64,000 bases of DNA. Source: Sclerotinia nivalis (Eukaryota; Ascomycota; Leotiomycetes; Helotiales; Sclerotiniaceae). A model generated the notes under the pieces. It ran no database searches. It saw only the letters and a program-made list of their open reading frames with translations, and was not told where the DNA came from. Below are positions 37,441-52,000 of this stretch, in pieces (the stretch's first letter is position 1; every line of letters starts with the position of its first letter). The stretch covers positions 992,001 through 1,056,000 of the forward strand of contig JAPEIS010000009.1 in the NCBI GenBank assembly GCA_029531795.1, written 5' to 3'. Position numbers and translations under genes: made by a program.

Positions 37441-38553
37441 TTGTTTGGGTAGTCAGTACGATATATGATATTAAGCTCAAGTATACTAGGTATTTGATAG
37501 ATATATACTATTATGTTTTGAGGAAGAATATCCTCAACTGTATGATGAGAAGGTGGAAGGAGGTGCTGAGAATTGTCTCATGTTTTGTGTGGAATGGAGG
37601 GGGGGGATATTTACCATGGATTATAGAGTAGAGTGCTATTTATATACTTGCTCGAGGTCCTAATAGTTCTTCTTTGAATCGTGATATCTATACCCCAACT
37701 TCAGCTATTAGATCCCGGGCTACGGCTTTCCTTAACTATACTCACCTGGCCTTCGTATTGTTTCCCCCCCCTATTCTATGGTTTAGAATAGGAAATTTAT
37801 AGACTCGTATGAGTTTCTGTCTCTCGTGGTAAAAGTCAGGTTTTTGAATCTTGAGCTTAAATCATTCATGATGGATGTTGACAGGGGATATTGGATATAT
37901 GTACGTCATCGCCATGCGCACTACGGTTTATCATGTTAACTAGGTAGAACTTGTATCGAATGTGGAGATATAAAAGTTCCGACTTTCAAAGTCGAAACTA
38001 CTAGGTATCCTACTGCAGTTATTTTACTTCGTGGCCAAATACTTGAGTTAAGACTTAAGTCGATAAGATGAAAGTGTGAAGTTTGGGGAAATATTACGTC
38101 TCGAAAAAATAGAAATTTCATGCGATATCCAGCGAAGAACTGCTTTCTTACAAAGCCCTTGGTATGTGTCGTTGTTGTCGTTTACTATGATCGCTGTTTT
38201 TTCTTACTTTCAGAAATTGTCGTTCGTGTTGTATTTTTATATGAGATGAGTGACAACATCTCTATTTATGCCAACAGTTCAGTATATCCCGGGCTTCTAT
38301 GAGGGAGAGATGAATATCTTACGGACCGTTTTCCACTCGAAAATGTAGTGCAAGCTCCGAACAACCCAGTTTTACATGGATAGTCCGACACCATTCTCTG
38401 GTTCCAAGTCTAAATATAAAAACGAGTCCTGTAACTTATACTCCATTCTTGTAAAACATGCCATCTATCATGTAATAGTACCTAGTAAAAGTTCTGCTCA
38501 GGTGGAGCTCGAGCGGATACGACCCCGAAACTGCAAAAGAAAAGAAGTAGGTA

Positions 38554-38652
38554 TTCCGGTACGGGGAATTGAACCCCGGTCTACCGCGGCTTGATTCTAG
38601 CTCAGAAGCTTCGAATGAGAGGCGGAAATGCTAGCCACTACACCATGCCGGA
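38554..38652 (-). tRNA. tRNA-Glu(CTC) with 27-nt intron
   Basis: Reads TCCGGCATGGTGTAGTGGCT at the 5' end. The anticodon CTC (plus-strand 38617-38619) is preceded by T33 and followed by A37. The canonical-position intron after base 37 is at 38589..38615. The T-arm CGGGG-TTCAATT-CCCCG is perfect and the 3' end TACCGGA pairs with the 5' end. Two pairs look broken: C6-A67 in the acceptor stem and T27-T43 in the anticodon stem. Downstream on the minus strand there is a T-rich run suitable for Pol III termination. CCA is not encoded, as expected for a nuclear tRNA. Confidence 0.82.
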
Positions 38653-39288
38653 TAGTCTGTCAGAATTGATGTTTCGTAGTGGTTGTGTAACATTATATAT
38701 GTGCACGGAGCAAAACAGACACAGAGATTTAAGCGAAATTTGTGGAGTTAAGTTAGGCGCTATATTATGCTGGATGTTTCGTTGTTGTATGGAAATAAGG
38801 GTGTTGAATGTGCATATACTGTATGTGGTCAGGGGGGGAAATTTGCTAGCAGAGTTTTAAGCGAGAGAGCTACAAATCCTGGATATACCGGATTTTCTTC
38901 AAGATTTTATCATTTTCAAGATTTAAGTATTATTGGATAAATTTTTAGGATTCTGATATAAAAATTATAAGAAAATAGGGCTGAATTTAAAGGTAAAGTT
39001 TGGGGTTAATTATATAAATTCATTGATACCTTGTTTAATTTTGACATACCGGAATCTCTATTGTGCAGGGTTGATTGATTGAATTTTTTGATCCGGTATA
39101 ATATGGTTCTACTGTGACTGCTGATCTAGGGTACCAGGGTGGGGATGGGACAATAGTTGTATAAGATAGTGTGAAGAGACTTTGGTGTTATATCATTGTT
39201 AAAAGTCTCCGACAGAAAATCAATAACATGGTCTTAAGGTATATCTTTTTGTCCTAAGGCAAGTCACACTGGACCAGCACTCAAATCT

Positions 39289-39337
39289 AAAAAAAAATCT
39301 ATAAAAAAAACCCCCAAAAAAAACCCCAAAAAAAAAC
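39289..39337. repeat. Alternating A-tract/C-tract low-complexity run
   Basis: Runs of seven to nine A alternate with C5 and C4 blocks. It reads as T-tract/G-tract on the minus strand. No flanking target duplication is apparent. Confidence 0.75.
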
Positions 39338-39427
39338 TTCATAAATGGCTATTCTTCGATGTCAATTTAAACAGAGCAACAAGTGCTGTTCTTCAAAGTC
39401 CGCTGCTGTCGATTTCACCGCAATTGC

Positions 39428-39751
39428 TTATGAAAGATCTACTACGGGTAGTATCTTGATGGTACTCTCGCTGTCATCAGCCTGTATCCCCTCCGAATCT
39501 AACTGGCAAATCCACCCCACATAGATCATTTGAAAGTTGTTATTGGTTTTTGCGCAATTCTCGATGGAAACTAAGGACATTTTATAGTTGATGTAAAACA
39601 AAACCGATTTTACTTGTATCCTAGTTATATTTGCTATCAATATACAATCGGTGCTGCAATCCCATCCAAGCTTGGGAGTATTAATATTCCGATGGTATAA
39701 GGAGATGTGGACTTGCCCATCATCCTCGAAGTGAGTAATGGCTTCCGCCAT
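39428..39751 (-). CDS. Hypothetical small ORF, 107 aa, doubtful
   Basis: Begins MAEAITHFEDDGQVHISLYH and ends KILPVVDLS. It is uninterrupted and acidic at the C-terminus, with several Cys. I recognise no family, signal peptide or membrane segment. It stands alone in a gene-poor spacer. The middle could hide a short intron, but no convincing donor/acceptor pair was found. It may be a chance ORF. Confidence 0.2.
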   Translation of the reverse strand: MAEAITHFEDDGQVHISLYHRNINTPKLGWDCSTDCILIANITRIQVKSVLFYINYKMSLVSIENCAKTNNNFQMIYVGWICQLDSEGIQADDSESTIKILPVVDLS

Positions 39752-40671
39752 AATGTTTTCAACGAGGCTTTGAAAATCATATTTCCTTCGAAACCAAAGG
39801 GGGGCTTAAATAGAAGGCCTCTGAGTTGGTAAACTTAGAGTAAAAGCATTTGGTATATTCACCTACAGCCTGACCACGAGCAAGAGAATGACCCAAATAA
39901 CATACCATACCGGTACTTTACCTAGTATTCACTATCTCAACCATGAACATTGATAGTTTGAGATTCACTCTGTCAAACTAACATCTCTCCTTAGTAAGGA
40001 CTCAACTCGACTGATTCTGGCGTCGTTGCGCACCTGCTGCATCCAGAGAATTTCATATCGAGTGCTGGAATAGTAAGAAGTGCCGCTTCTGTTGCCAGAA
40101 CGTTTTGAATGTGACGTAGAGCCTGACTATTATGTGTCAAGAGCTGATTTTAGATGCCGGTAGATCTATCAAATATGCATAGGTCGTCTCGCTTTTCGTT
40201 GTTAAATCCGAGCTACAAAGCCACATGCACCAGCCACTGCCAGCAAATTTCGGCCGAAGTGTCAAAGCTACAAGTCATAATTTTCCACTTTTCCCTGCAG
40301 CCATAAATCAAATGAGGTCCTTATTGCCGATTCCGGTTTTAACACTCGGCGCTTTGACGGATTTAAAGGATAGCCAAGGTTTTTCATGTGGCTTTTACTC
40401 AATGATGATACCGGCCGGTCTCGCCTGTACCTAAGAAAGTTCTATACCCCTCAAAAACTAAGTGGGGGAGGAGGGGCAGATCTTTCGCCCAAAATAATAC
40501 TTTCTTTTTGGGATTAATGGTTATTACGCCCGTAAACTCCGCCGAGAAATACTATATCATCATCGTTCAGACACTTTATAATGTATTTCTCTTAATTAAC
40601 AAACAAGTTTAAACAAACAGATATCTATCTCTTCCGCCCCTAACAAAACTTAACTTTTAAGACTGATCAAT

Positions 40672-41740
40672 ATGGCTACTCCAAAAAGCGCGATTAAGGT
40701 TGTCTTTGGTTCCATGACCATTGGTAGACCAGGTATATATCTCCCCTCGTTTATCTTTGTAAACTCGAGCTCATAATTTCCTTCTAGGTGATACCATTCG
40801 TATCACAACCGTTGAAGGTGCCCAAAAGATCCTTGATGTATTCCAAAAACATGGACATTCAGAGGTCGACTCCGCCCGCGCCTACGGCGGCGGCTCAACC
40901 GAAGAAAGACTCGCAGAAATTGGCTGGCAATCTCGTGGTCTCGTCATGCAAACCAAGCTCTACCCCACCAAGGGAAGAGGCATGTCAGCACTCACCACCG
41001 AAGAATACTCCCATTCTGCTGCCGATGTCCGTCGCGGTTTCGAAGCCAGTATGAAAGCGCTCAAAGCTGATCGAATTGAGATGTTCTACCTCCACGGCCC
41101 AGACCGCAATACACCATTTGAAGAAACCCTCAGCGAGGTTAACAAGCTCCACCAAGAAGGAAAATTCGACCGTTTCGGTGTGTCCAACTTTACATCTTGG
41201 GAAGTAGCCAAAATGTGCGAAATCGCCGAGAAAAACGGCTGGGTGAAACCATCCGTCTATCAAGGCCTGTACAACGCATTTAATCGATCCATCGAAGCCG
41301 AACTTATCCCCTGCCTCCGCCACTACGGAATTGCCCTCTACGCATTCCAGCCTCTAGCCGGAGGTTTCCTAACCTCCAAATACCATCGCAATCAAACCGA
41401 ATATGAAGCAAACTCACGTTTCGATCCTGCCAAATTTCAAGGAAAATTGCACCACGGTCGTTACATTAATGAGCGAAATTTCTACGCTTTAGAAGATATC
41501 CTTCGACCCGTGTGTAAGAAATATGGGCTCACGGAGGCAGAGTGTGGATTGAGATGGATGGCGCATCATTCGGTTATGAAGAACGAGTTTGGGGATGCGG
41601 TAATTGTGGGGGCTAGTAGTCCGGAGCAGTTGGAGGAGAATTTGGTGGATTTGGAGAAGGGGAAATTGCCGGATGAGGTGGTGGAGGCGTTGGAGGAGGC
41701 GTGGAAACATATTTCGGGGGTTTATAAGTATTTCCATTAG
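40672..41740 (+). CDS. Aldo/keto reductase, AKR7 (aflatoxin B1 aldehyde reductase) type
   Basis: NADPH-dependent reductase of aldehydes and ketones. Exons 40672..40732 and 40788..41740, intron 55 nt. Product 337 aa, normal for AKR7. It starts MATPKSAIKVVFGSMTIGRP. The catalytic tetrad is D48 and Y53 in VDSARAYGGG, K77 in MQTKLYP and H123 in FYLHGPDR. GVSNFTSWEVA, YQGLYNAFNR and the C-terminal cofactor segment VIVGASSPEQLEENL are conserved. It is followed on the same strand by a dialkylglycine decarboxylase-like gene and a Zn2Cys6 regulator, so it may detoxify or process a carbonyl product of that group; this link is inference. Confidence 0.95.
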
Positions 41741-44196
<2,456 letters not shown>

Positions 44197-44510
44197 ACAT
44201 AAATGCTTAACTTATCTAGACCCATTAATCAATTCTTTTTCCAAGCAATCCTGGTTGCTCCAACGGTTTTTAAATATGGTGAATGCACAAACTATTTCGA
44301 ATGATGTAGAATTGCTTGATGATGTGAAGCCACAGATGAGGTGCACGGTGCAAGCCAAGCCACACCCGAGATTATTCCGAATGATATCGCTGGCTTCCGC
44401 CTTTTAAAGTCTTGCAAAATATCTTTACTTTGCACAACGTTTAATATAACAGCATTGTGTATTTGGTTGTGTTTTTACACGAGCGATTCCGACAAAAGAC
44501 TAATCAACCA
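44197..44510. other. Short spacer aminotransferase / Zn2Cys6 regulator
   Basis: Only 314 bp between a stop and the next start codon on the same strand; it must contain a terminator region and a promoter. No distinct element recognised. Confidence 0.55.
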
Positions 44511-46727
44511 ATGGATTCTCTCTCTACAGTAAATGGATCCCGACCATATCGGTCCCACAAAATCCCAGCGTGCGATCGATGCCGAAAGCGTAAGTTGAGA
44601 TGTGAAGCAGATTTATCGAATGGACCATGCCGTATCTGTCGGGACCAAGGCGTAGATTGTATTAGGTCAGAAGCTCCCAGAAGCAGCAAATGCAGCGCTC
44701 CAACCACAAATAGCACGGGTAACATAGAAACACCGTCAGTGCGTTCGTCCAAACGTCCCAGAATGCCTGGCTCAAGTCCCCCTGCTTCTCCGAGACTTAG
44801 AAACAATTTCCACCTTTCTGTTGAAGAAAATGCTGCCGAGCAGTGTGGCCTCCAAAGTCCCGAATATAGTCGACAGGAAAGAACCAATGTTAATGCAAAA
44901 TCTTCTATGATTGTTGGACCCGTTATTGCAGAGGATGTCCAACTACTCGAACGATACATGGAATCTCAATCTCGACCCAAAACGTCTAAAAGGGGACGCT
45001 TATATGATACTGTTTCAGACAACCCGAAGGATCCCGTGATTTATCTCAGTGTTTCCCGGCGAAGGGAAGGACTTTCTTCAAGTGAGCGACCAGGTGAAAA
45101 GCAGAAGGAGATCTTGGAACAAATTCTAGGACCAAATGTCGGCGAAGTTGTCAAGCTGTATGGTGTTCGCCAATATCTCGTTATGTGTGCTGAATGCTTC
45201 TCAGTTACTTTCGCCACATCCATCCTAGCTTTCCCATTATTGACGAGCATAATTTCAATCAGCTGTATTCAAAGGGCGATAAAAGCTTATCACCCGCTCT
45301 GATTTGTGATATATTAGCTTCATCTTTGGTATACTGGAGGCAATCCCCCATTCTCAAGCAATTTCCTGTTCCAGACCAGCGGTATTGCTGGAATCTGGCC
45401 GTAGAGTCACTTCAAGGAGACTTTCTTGCACCAGGCCTCTCGACACTTTATACTGCACTCCTTGATTTATCTGGACGACCTGTTGCCTCTATTACAGGCA
45501 ATACGCTTACCAGTGGAAGGACTGTTGCTCTGGCTCATAGTCTGGGATTAAATCGTGATCCTAGTAAATGGAGAATATCTGATCATGAAAAGAATTTACG
45601 AACTCGTCTTTGGTGGGGTGTTTTGATCCATGATCGTTGGTGGGTATCGTGTTTTTTTCCCTTTTTCTGCAATTGATTAACCTCTTACCAAAATAATGTG
45701 CTAGGTCGAGCCTTGCACATGGTGTACCGGCACATATTCGAAAGAATGAATATGACGTCTTGCTCCCTACACTCGATGGACTTCTGACAGAGGGAGAAGA
45801 GGGAGATTACACAACTTCACGCATCAGGCCAGCAGAATGCTTTATCCTACTATGTGCGCTGACCGAAGTCCTTGGTGACATACTTCCATTGTTATATGAC
45901 CGTAGATGTAGACCAGTTATAGAGACCAACAAACTGTTACGTCGACTTGAAATCGATCTTGATGAGTGGGAGGAATCCCTTCCACGATGGGCCGAAAATC
46001 AAAGCGATGCTACACTAGTATCAGGCTTAAGCAGTCTGAGACTTGAGTTTCTTTCTGCTAAAATGCTAGTGTGCCGAATAGGATTCCATGTCAGTTCGTA
46101 CATAAACCTAAGGAAATCTGGATACTGATTGTTTTTTCAGAGCGCAACCCATTCTTCCGAGCAATGTCTGACGGAAGTTAGAGCTTATCACCACGCAATG
46201 TTACGCGAGTCGGCAAAGGCAATAACCGCATTCCTAACATCTCTAACGGAGCAGAATCTTAATGAGTTCTGGATGCCATGTATGTACCTAGTATTATTGC
46301 CGCCTAATTGTGCAGTTAATGACTAAGTCTCCTACCAGATAGCGCATATCATATTTGTTCAGCAACAATAATCCTCCTTCGTTGCGCAATTGATACAAGT
46401 GACAGGGAAACCGCCGATTCTTGCAAGTCTAGGTTGTCAGAAGTAAAGCAATGGTTAAGTTGGGCACATGTTACTCATCATTGGGATTTAGCAGAGATTT
46501 GCCTAGCTCAATGCGCAGATCCTATTGATAGATTGGACGCCTCGTCGAGATCAGTAGCAATGGATGTTCAGGCAGGTGGCGCCGAAGCTCCTAGTATGGG
46601 AATGGTGGGTGAAGATGTAGGAGACCAAGCAAGCATGCTTTTTCTCGCAGATACCGAAAGTTTAATAAATGGACTTGAGTATCCATTTGTAGATCTGTGG
46701 GATATGTTCGAGCAGGAATATCAATAA
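44511..46727 (+). CDS. Zn2Cys6 transcription factor with fungal_trans domain
   Basis: Nuclear DNA-binding regulator. Five exons: 44511..45157, 45205..45639, 45705..46089, 46141..46279, 46339..46727; introns 47, 65, 51 and 59 nt, all phase-consistent (donors GTATGG, GTGGGT, GTCAGT, GTATGT). Product 664 aa. The binuclear cluster is C21-x2-C24-x6-C31-x8-C40-x2-C43-x6-C50 near the N-terminus with basic CRKRKLRC. A Ser/Pro-rich linker follows. The fungal_trans (middle homology) domain starts at LYFRHIHPSFPIIDEHNF and includes SGRTVALAHSLGLNRDPSKW and RTRLWWGVLIHDRW|SSLAHG. Start is the first ATG, MDSLSTVNG; the upstream open frame has none. It may regulate the adjacent aminotransferase; target genes cannot be read from sequence. 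Confidence 0.93.
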
Positions 46728-47953
46728 CACAACAGTAAGAAAATTAACATGAGAGAATTTCACTCAATTCTGATTTCATCCATGCCTTGGAACTATACAC
46801 TTTTGCATCATCATGGGGTTGTCCACAATACAATAAATTTGGAATCTTTCGCGATTTTCATCTCAATCACCATCAATTTGATGCCATGTTACGACACTAC
46901 ATATATACAATTCTGGGGTCCGCTATTGGTGCAGCTCAGCGTTGAAGTAAGGTTGATTTTATCGGATTCTTTTCTGGAAACCAATCGCAGCATCACTTTT
47001 GTTAATCCTTCATTCGTTATCAGACATCAGTCTCCGTGAGAATAATGTTCACTTTACCTAATAAATTGGACAGACGAATTTAGAAATATCCCATGCTCTT
47101 TATAAAGGAATGAGGAACTGAGAAATTGTCAGTAACTCAGTGATTTTCTGGTGTCTTTTGATATTAACGTGGAAGTAGTTACATCATGTACTTTAGTAAT
47201 TTAGCTACAGACTATAGCGATCCGTCTTGCTGTCCTAGAAGTACGACGTATATATGCCTAGCTAGTGTGTACACAGACATCAAGTACATATCTACTTGCA
47301 TTGGCTTTGGGTATTTTCTCTACTCTACGACCATTTACGAGTATTCAATGTCCCAATCATATTCATAGACTCGTCGTAATCTATAAGATCAAATTTGAAT
47401 TGGTTCAATATCATACGTTTCATTAATATACTTATGAATTGCTTGCATGTACACACCTGCTGAGCTCATTCATTTCTCTTAGCTAGGTCTCCTTTCTATG
47501 TTTAGGGGGCAAAGAGGAAGACGCATAGTAGTTTTACTCAAAGCTTGAGATTTTATAATACTCCCCTTTCCAGAAGTATTACTACAGGAAAATTTGCAGT
47601 TGCGAAACTTCCTGGTAATTAGATTTTGACGATTCACCGAGACTGATATATATCATACTGACGTTCCACACCCAATCAGCATCATCCTCCAGGAATGCCG
47701 AAGATCCTTCGAATATGCTATTAGATTTTCGACCACACTCGAAGCAAGGACTCCACCACTGAAGTATCACATCTTGACCACTTTCAAAGCCAATCTTGGT
47801 GTTAAGACTAACGCTCCAGAATGTTGAGCAAATCATCAATGAGCACGTGACCACCCACATTCTAAAGAATCCACGACAGATCCCAAAAAGGGTATACCAA
47901 AATAACCAATATTCCTACATCAAATTAGCCAAGTATGGCTTATAAGCGATCAA
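46728..47953. other. Spacer Zn2Cys6 regulator / tRNA-Pro
   Basis: 1.2 kb with no supported gene. A 92-codon minus-strand open frame at 47582-47860 (Trp/Cys/Ser-rich, starting MWVVTCSLMIC) has a hydrophobic start but no recognisable family or cleavage site; I do not call it. Confidence 0.5.
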
Positions 47954-48041
47954 GGCCTGATAGTTTAGTGGTAGAATTCTTGCTTTGGGTTGTTGAAATC
48001 TAAATTGTAAGAGGTCTCCGGTTCGATCCCGGATTAGGCCC
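47954..48041 (+). tRNA. tRNA-Pro(TGG) with 16-nt intron
   Basis: Acceptor GGCCTGA pairs with TTAGGCC, discriminator C. The D arm is GTTTAGTGGTAGAAT. The anticodon stem CTTGC/GTAAG has a G-T pair. The loop T-T-TGG-G has anticodon TGG at 47986-47988, and the 16-nt intron is 47990..48005, after base 37. The T-arm is TCCGG-TTCGATC-CCGGA. An alternative reading as Gln(TTG) shifts the stem by one and disagrees with the typical Pro sequence around CTTTGGG. A TTTT run about 17 nt downstream fits Pol III termination. Confidence 0.92.
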
Positions 48042-49045
48042 ATTGAATTGAGATTTATCTTTTGATTTTTGTTAGGTTTTTTTCCTTTCCTGTTTTTTCT
48101 TGAATGGGAAGGAAGAAGGTAGATGATCTTCCTTCGCTCTGGCACTTTTTTGTCTCTGCTCTGTGGGGGCTTATCGGCGTTCTTATCGTCTCGTGGCAAC
48201 ATCCCCGTTTTACTCTCATTGTCGAAAATGAAAGCATTCGAATTAAATAGATAGAAAGCTAGGTAGATTTGAATGATATTGCATCCATCGGCAGATTGAA
48301 AAGAAAAAAAGATTTCTCTTGTTATAGATATATATATATCTCTTAGATTGTTTGTTATATTTGGTTATTCATGGTCAGCCATTGAAATGTGGCTTTCGAC
48401 CACCCTTCCATTCCACTGATGGAGATATAGAGAAAGCCCCAGTGCGACACAAATCTCTACGAATACGCTAGATAGATAGATATAAATGATCTAGCACTTT
48501 TAAAATCAATCTAGAATTTGTCCTTGTAAGATTAGATCAAACTAGATATTGTCCGAAACTCCAAGTGCCGGTACCTTGCATCATCGGCTTATCGGAAAAT
48601 TATGTTAGTCATCCACCAGGTTTATTTGTCGATTGCTTTTCACGACATGATCAGAATTTTAATTTTATGTTACAGATTGACTCGATATTCATTTATTATT
48701 GATATTTATTATTGATAAATGGTGTTGCTACCTCATGATCTTGCCTAGAATTACCTACATGCTCAAACTTTCAACTTATTAATAAGTACTTTAAAGATCT
48801 CTAATCATGAATTTCATGGACCAATAAGGAAGGGCATTCCTTATTATCCCTTTTGCGCGGTTTGTGCGGTTTTGAGTGTTTTTTGCGGTTTGCGCTTTTT
48901 GTGCGGTATAGTTATTGCGATCGATGGCTTGCCACCTCTTGGATGGCAATATGGTTTGATATATCTCTAATTCCTTCTCTAACCTTGATTAGAGTTTTTC
49001 TACAAACTTGACTTTTAGTAGAAGTCTCTTTCCTCTAAAATTATT
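48042..49045. promoter_or_regulatory. Promoter region of copper ATPase
   Basis: 1 kb between tRNA-Pro and the ATPase start codon. The proximal 200 bp contain a dense cluster of TTTTGCG/GTGCGG repeats (48851-48907, separate entry). The rest is AT-rich with several short direct repeats (for example TATTATTGATA at 48695-48717). Confidence 0.55.
48851..48907 (+). promoter_or_regulatory. Candidate metal-response repeats upstream of copper ATPase
   Basis: Within 57 bp lie TTTTGCGCGG, TTTGTGCGG, TTTTTTGCGG, TTTGCGC and TTTTTGTGCGG, that is, five T-tract-plus-GCG units about 140-195 bp upstream of the ATPase ATG. T-rich half plus GC-containing core is the general form of copper-fist regulator sites (Ace1/Amt1/Mac1 family). 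The exact match to any known site is not claimed. Confidence 0.45.
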
Positions 49046-52000
49046 ATGGATTTAAAAGAAGAAATGGCCGGTCCAACAACAAACGACAACAGTATTCCAG
49101 ACAGCATCAATTCTGGAGAATTCGAGAAGATGGATATCTCTTCAACTCATAACCCAACATCGATCACAACATCTTATTTATTATCAAATCTTCATTGTCC
49201 CTCTTGTGTATCAAATATTCAAAAAGCCCTTTACGCATTATGTCCTCGGCCGAAAGAAGTTATACCATCTCTCATGTCATCATGGGTAACTGTTCGACAC
49301 CAAAAAGATTTATCAACTAAAGCTATTCGAAAGGCGTTGCAATCCGCTGGATTTGACGTGTGCGATGTTACATCTGAGGAGGACGGTAGCGTTGCAAAAT
49401 CACACATACAACATGACACCGATACAGGTTACCTAGACCAAGTACTTCAAAAGTGGTCAGCTACCAGAAGACCTCCTAGCCAGCTTTCATTGTCTCACTT
49501 TGATTCATACTTTGATCGTCACCTAGAGAATTGCGAAATATGTCGTCGAGAAGCCACCAGTGGAGTGGCTGGACAGAATGTTTCGAAGAAGTTGAGACAA
49601 CCGAATATACATCCGCTCTTAGAAGGGCCATCCCACGCAGGCGGTGTGGACGGTATCACTGAGACTCCCAGCAAAAGAATGTCAGATAACGGGAAGTTAA
49701 ATCCTTTGGTCGTCATCGATACTATCGATTCTATCTCATCCCAAACCTTTCGAGCATCATTGGCTATTGGTGGAATGACATGTGCCGCTTGCGCCAATAA
49801 TATTGTGGTAGGGTTGAAGAAGAAATCTTGGGTCAAGGATGTGGTGGTCAATCTCATATCGAATAGTGCTACAGTTGACTTCGACGATGAGAAATACACG
49901 TCTCAAATAGTTGAAGAGATCGAGGATCTTGGCTACGACGCGGCCTTGGATAGTGTTGTCGATTTGAAGCCGGAGCCTCAGAAGCAAAAGGTGGTGAGAA
50001 CGGTGGAGATCAAGGTGGATGGCATGTATTGTAACCACTGTCCTCCACGAGTCAATGATAGTCTGAAAAGTTTCGATGATCGCATTACTATCGAGAGAGC
50101 CTTGAGTTTGCAGAACCCGGTACTCAAAATAAGTTACATCCCATCAGCACCTACTTTCACGATTAGGCAGATTCTCGCCAAACTCTCCAGCGTCGAAGAA
50201 GGATTCACACCAACAATATATCATCCACCTACTATCGAGGAACGATCTCGTATGATTCATAAAAGAGAGCAACGACGAATATTGCTTCGAGTTATCGTCA
50301 CCTTTATCATTGCCATTCCTACTCTGATTATCGGTATTATTTTCATGAGTGTGGTACCTTCATCTAATCCTACCAGACAATATCTTATGCAACCTCTGAT
50401 AGCCGGCGTTGATCGTGCGCAATGGTCTCTTCTTGTTATGGCTACGCCAGTATACTTTCTTTGTGCCGATGTCTTCCATAGACGAGCTCTGAAGGAAATT
50501 CGATCGTTATGGAGACCCGGCAGCACGACACCAATTCTTCAAAGATTTTATCGTTTTGGGAGCATGAATATGCTCATGTCATTGGGTACTACAATTGCCT
50601 ATGTGTCATCCGTGGCTCAATTGATCGCGGCAGGAGTTCATCCAAATGCTATGGCGGATGATAATTCTTTTTATTTCGACTCAGTTGTCTTTTTGACTTT
50701 GTTTCTACTCGTTGGACGTCTCATCGAAGCTTACAGCAAATCGAGAACTGACGATGCAGTTACCATGTTAGGAAAGCTGCGACCCACAGAGGCGCTTTTG
50801 ATTGTCCCAGCTTCATCAAACGATCAAGGGGACTTTATAAGAGATTTTAACGTCCCTTACTCTGACGAACATTCAACAGCCTCAGATGGCCAAGCGTCTA
50901 TCAGAAGTGTCAACGTTGATTTACTTGAGTTTGGTGACATCATTAAGGTCTTACACGGTGGTTCTCCAGCTTGTGACGGTATAATTATCAAGGGAGAGAC
51001 CAAATTCGATGAATCGAGTTTGACAGGAGAAGCAAAGTTGGTCAAAAAAAGTGTAGGCGATGAAGTATTCTCTGGAACAGTCAACAAGGAATCACCAGTG
51101 ACTGTCAAAATTACTGGAGGTGCCGGCTCTTCAATGCTTGATCAAATTGTCAAAGCAGTTCGTGAAGGACAAACCAAAAGAGCACCCATGGAACGGATTG
51201 CGGATACTCTGACCGGATACTTTGTACCTGTCATTACTCTCATCGCCATCATCACTTTCATCGTCTGGCTTTCCCTAGGACTTTCAGGAGTCTTACCAGA
51301 CGACTATCGCGGTTCTAGTGGATGGGCTGTTTGGTCTCTTCAATTTGCCATTGCTGTCTTTGTTGTGGCGTGCCCATGTGGTCTAGCATTAGCTGCTCCT
51401 ACCGCACTATTCGTTGGTGGTGGTCTTGCAGCGCATCATGGTATTTTAGTGAAAGGTGGTGGCGAGGCATTTGAAAAAGCAAGTATGCTAGACTGTGTTG
51501 TCTTCGATAAAACTGGCACATTAACCCTAGGGGGCGAACCGACTGTTACGGACTACGAATTTATCACAGACGATGAAAGCAATGTTATTGTCCTAGACAA
51601 TCAGAATGTCTCAGAAGGCCACATTGCCCCATTGAATGACAAAGAACAGAATCTCCTCAGTATGGTGAAATCAGCCGAGGAGAACAGTAGTCATACGGTA
51701 GCTAAGGCCATAGTCTCATTCTGTACCAACAGTCGGAAGCCCACTCCTACAAATATCGAAGAGATTCCTGGTTATGGCATGAAAGCTACATTCGACAGAC
51801 AAATACTCATAATAGGCAACGAGCCGTTTATGGGACAATACGGTGTCGAAATAGCACCTGCACAGCGATCCCGCATCGATAGTTGGAAGAAACAAGGCAA
51901 ATCCATTGCTCTAGTTGCTTGGTCTGTATCTGGAGATCTATATGAACTCGCAGCAATCTTCGCCATCTCCGATCCCATTCGTCCCGAGGCAATTTCCATT

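Larger units (their letters stand above)
35760..38553. other. PAK 3' flank and gene-poor spacer with G-rich tracts
   Basis: 2.8 kb without a supported gene. It includes three + strand G-tract clusters (36581-36604, 37169-37186, 37413-37440) listed separately. A minus-strand open frame at 35795-36145 lies antisense in the probable kinase 3' UTR and has no recognisable domain. Confidence 0.5.
38653..40671. other. Gene-poor spacer tRNA-Glu to aldo/keto reductase
   Basis: 2 kb that must include the reductase promoter. A run of A8-C5-A8-C4-A9 type lies at 39289-39337. A 107-codon minus-strand open frame (39428-39751) is listed separately with low confidence. Nothing else recognised. Confidence 0.5.

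Noticed and set aside
47954..48041. Reading the tRNA as tRNA-Gln(TTG)
   Set aside because: Shifting the anticodon stem by one base gives weaker agreement with conserved positions; the CTTTGGG loop context is that of tRNA-Pro(TGG).
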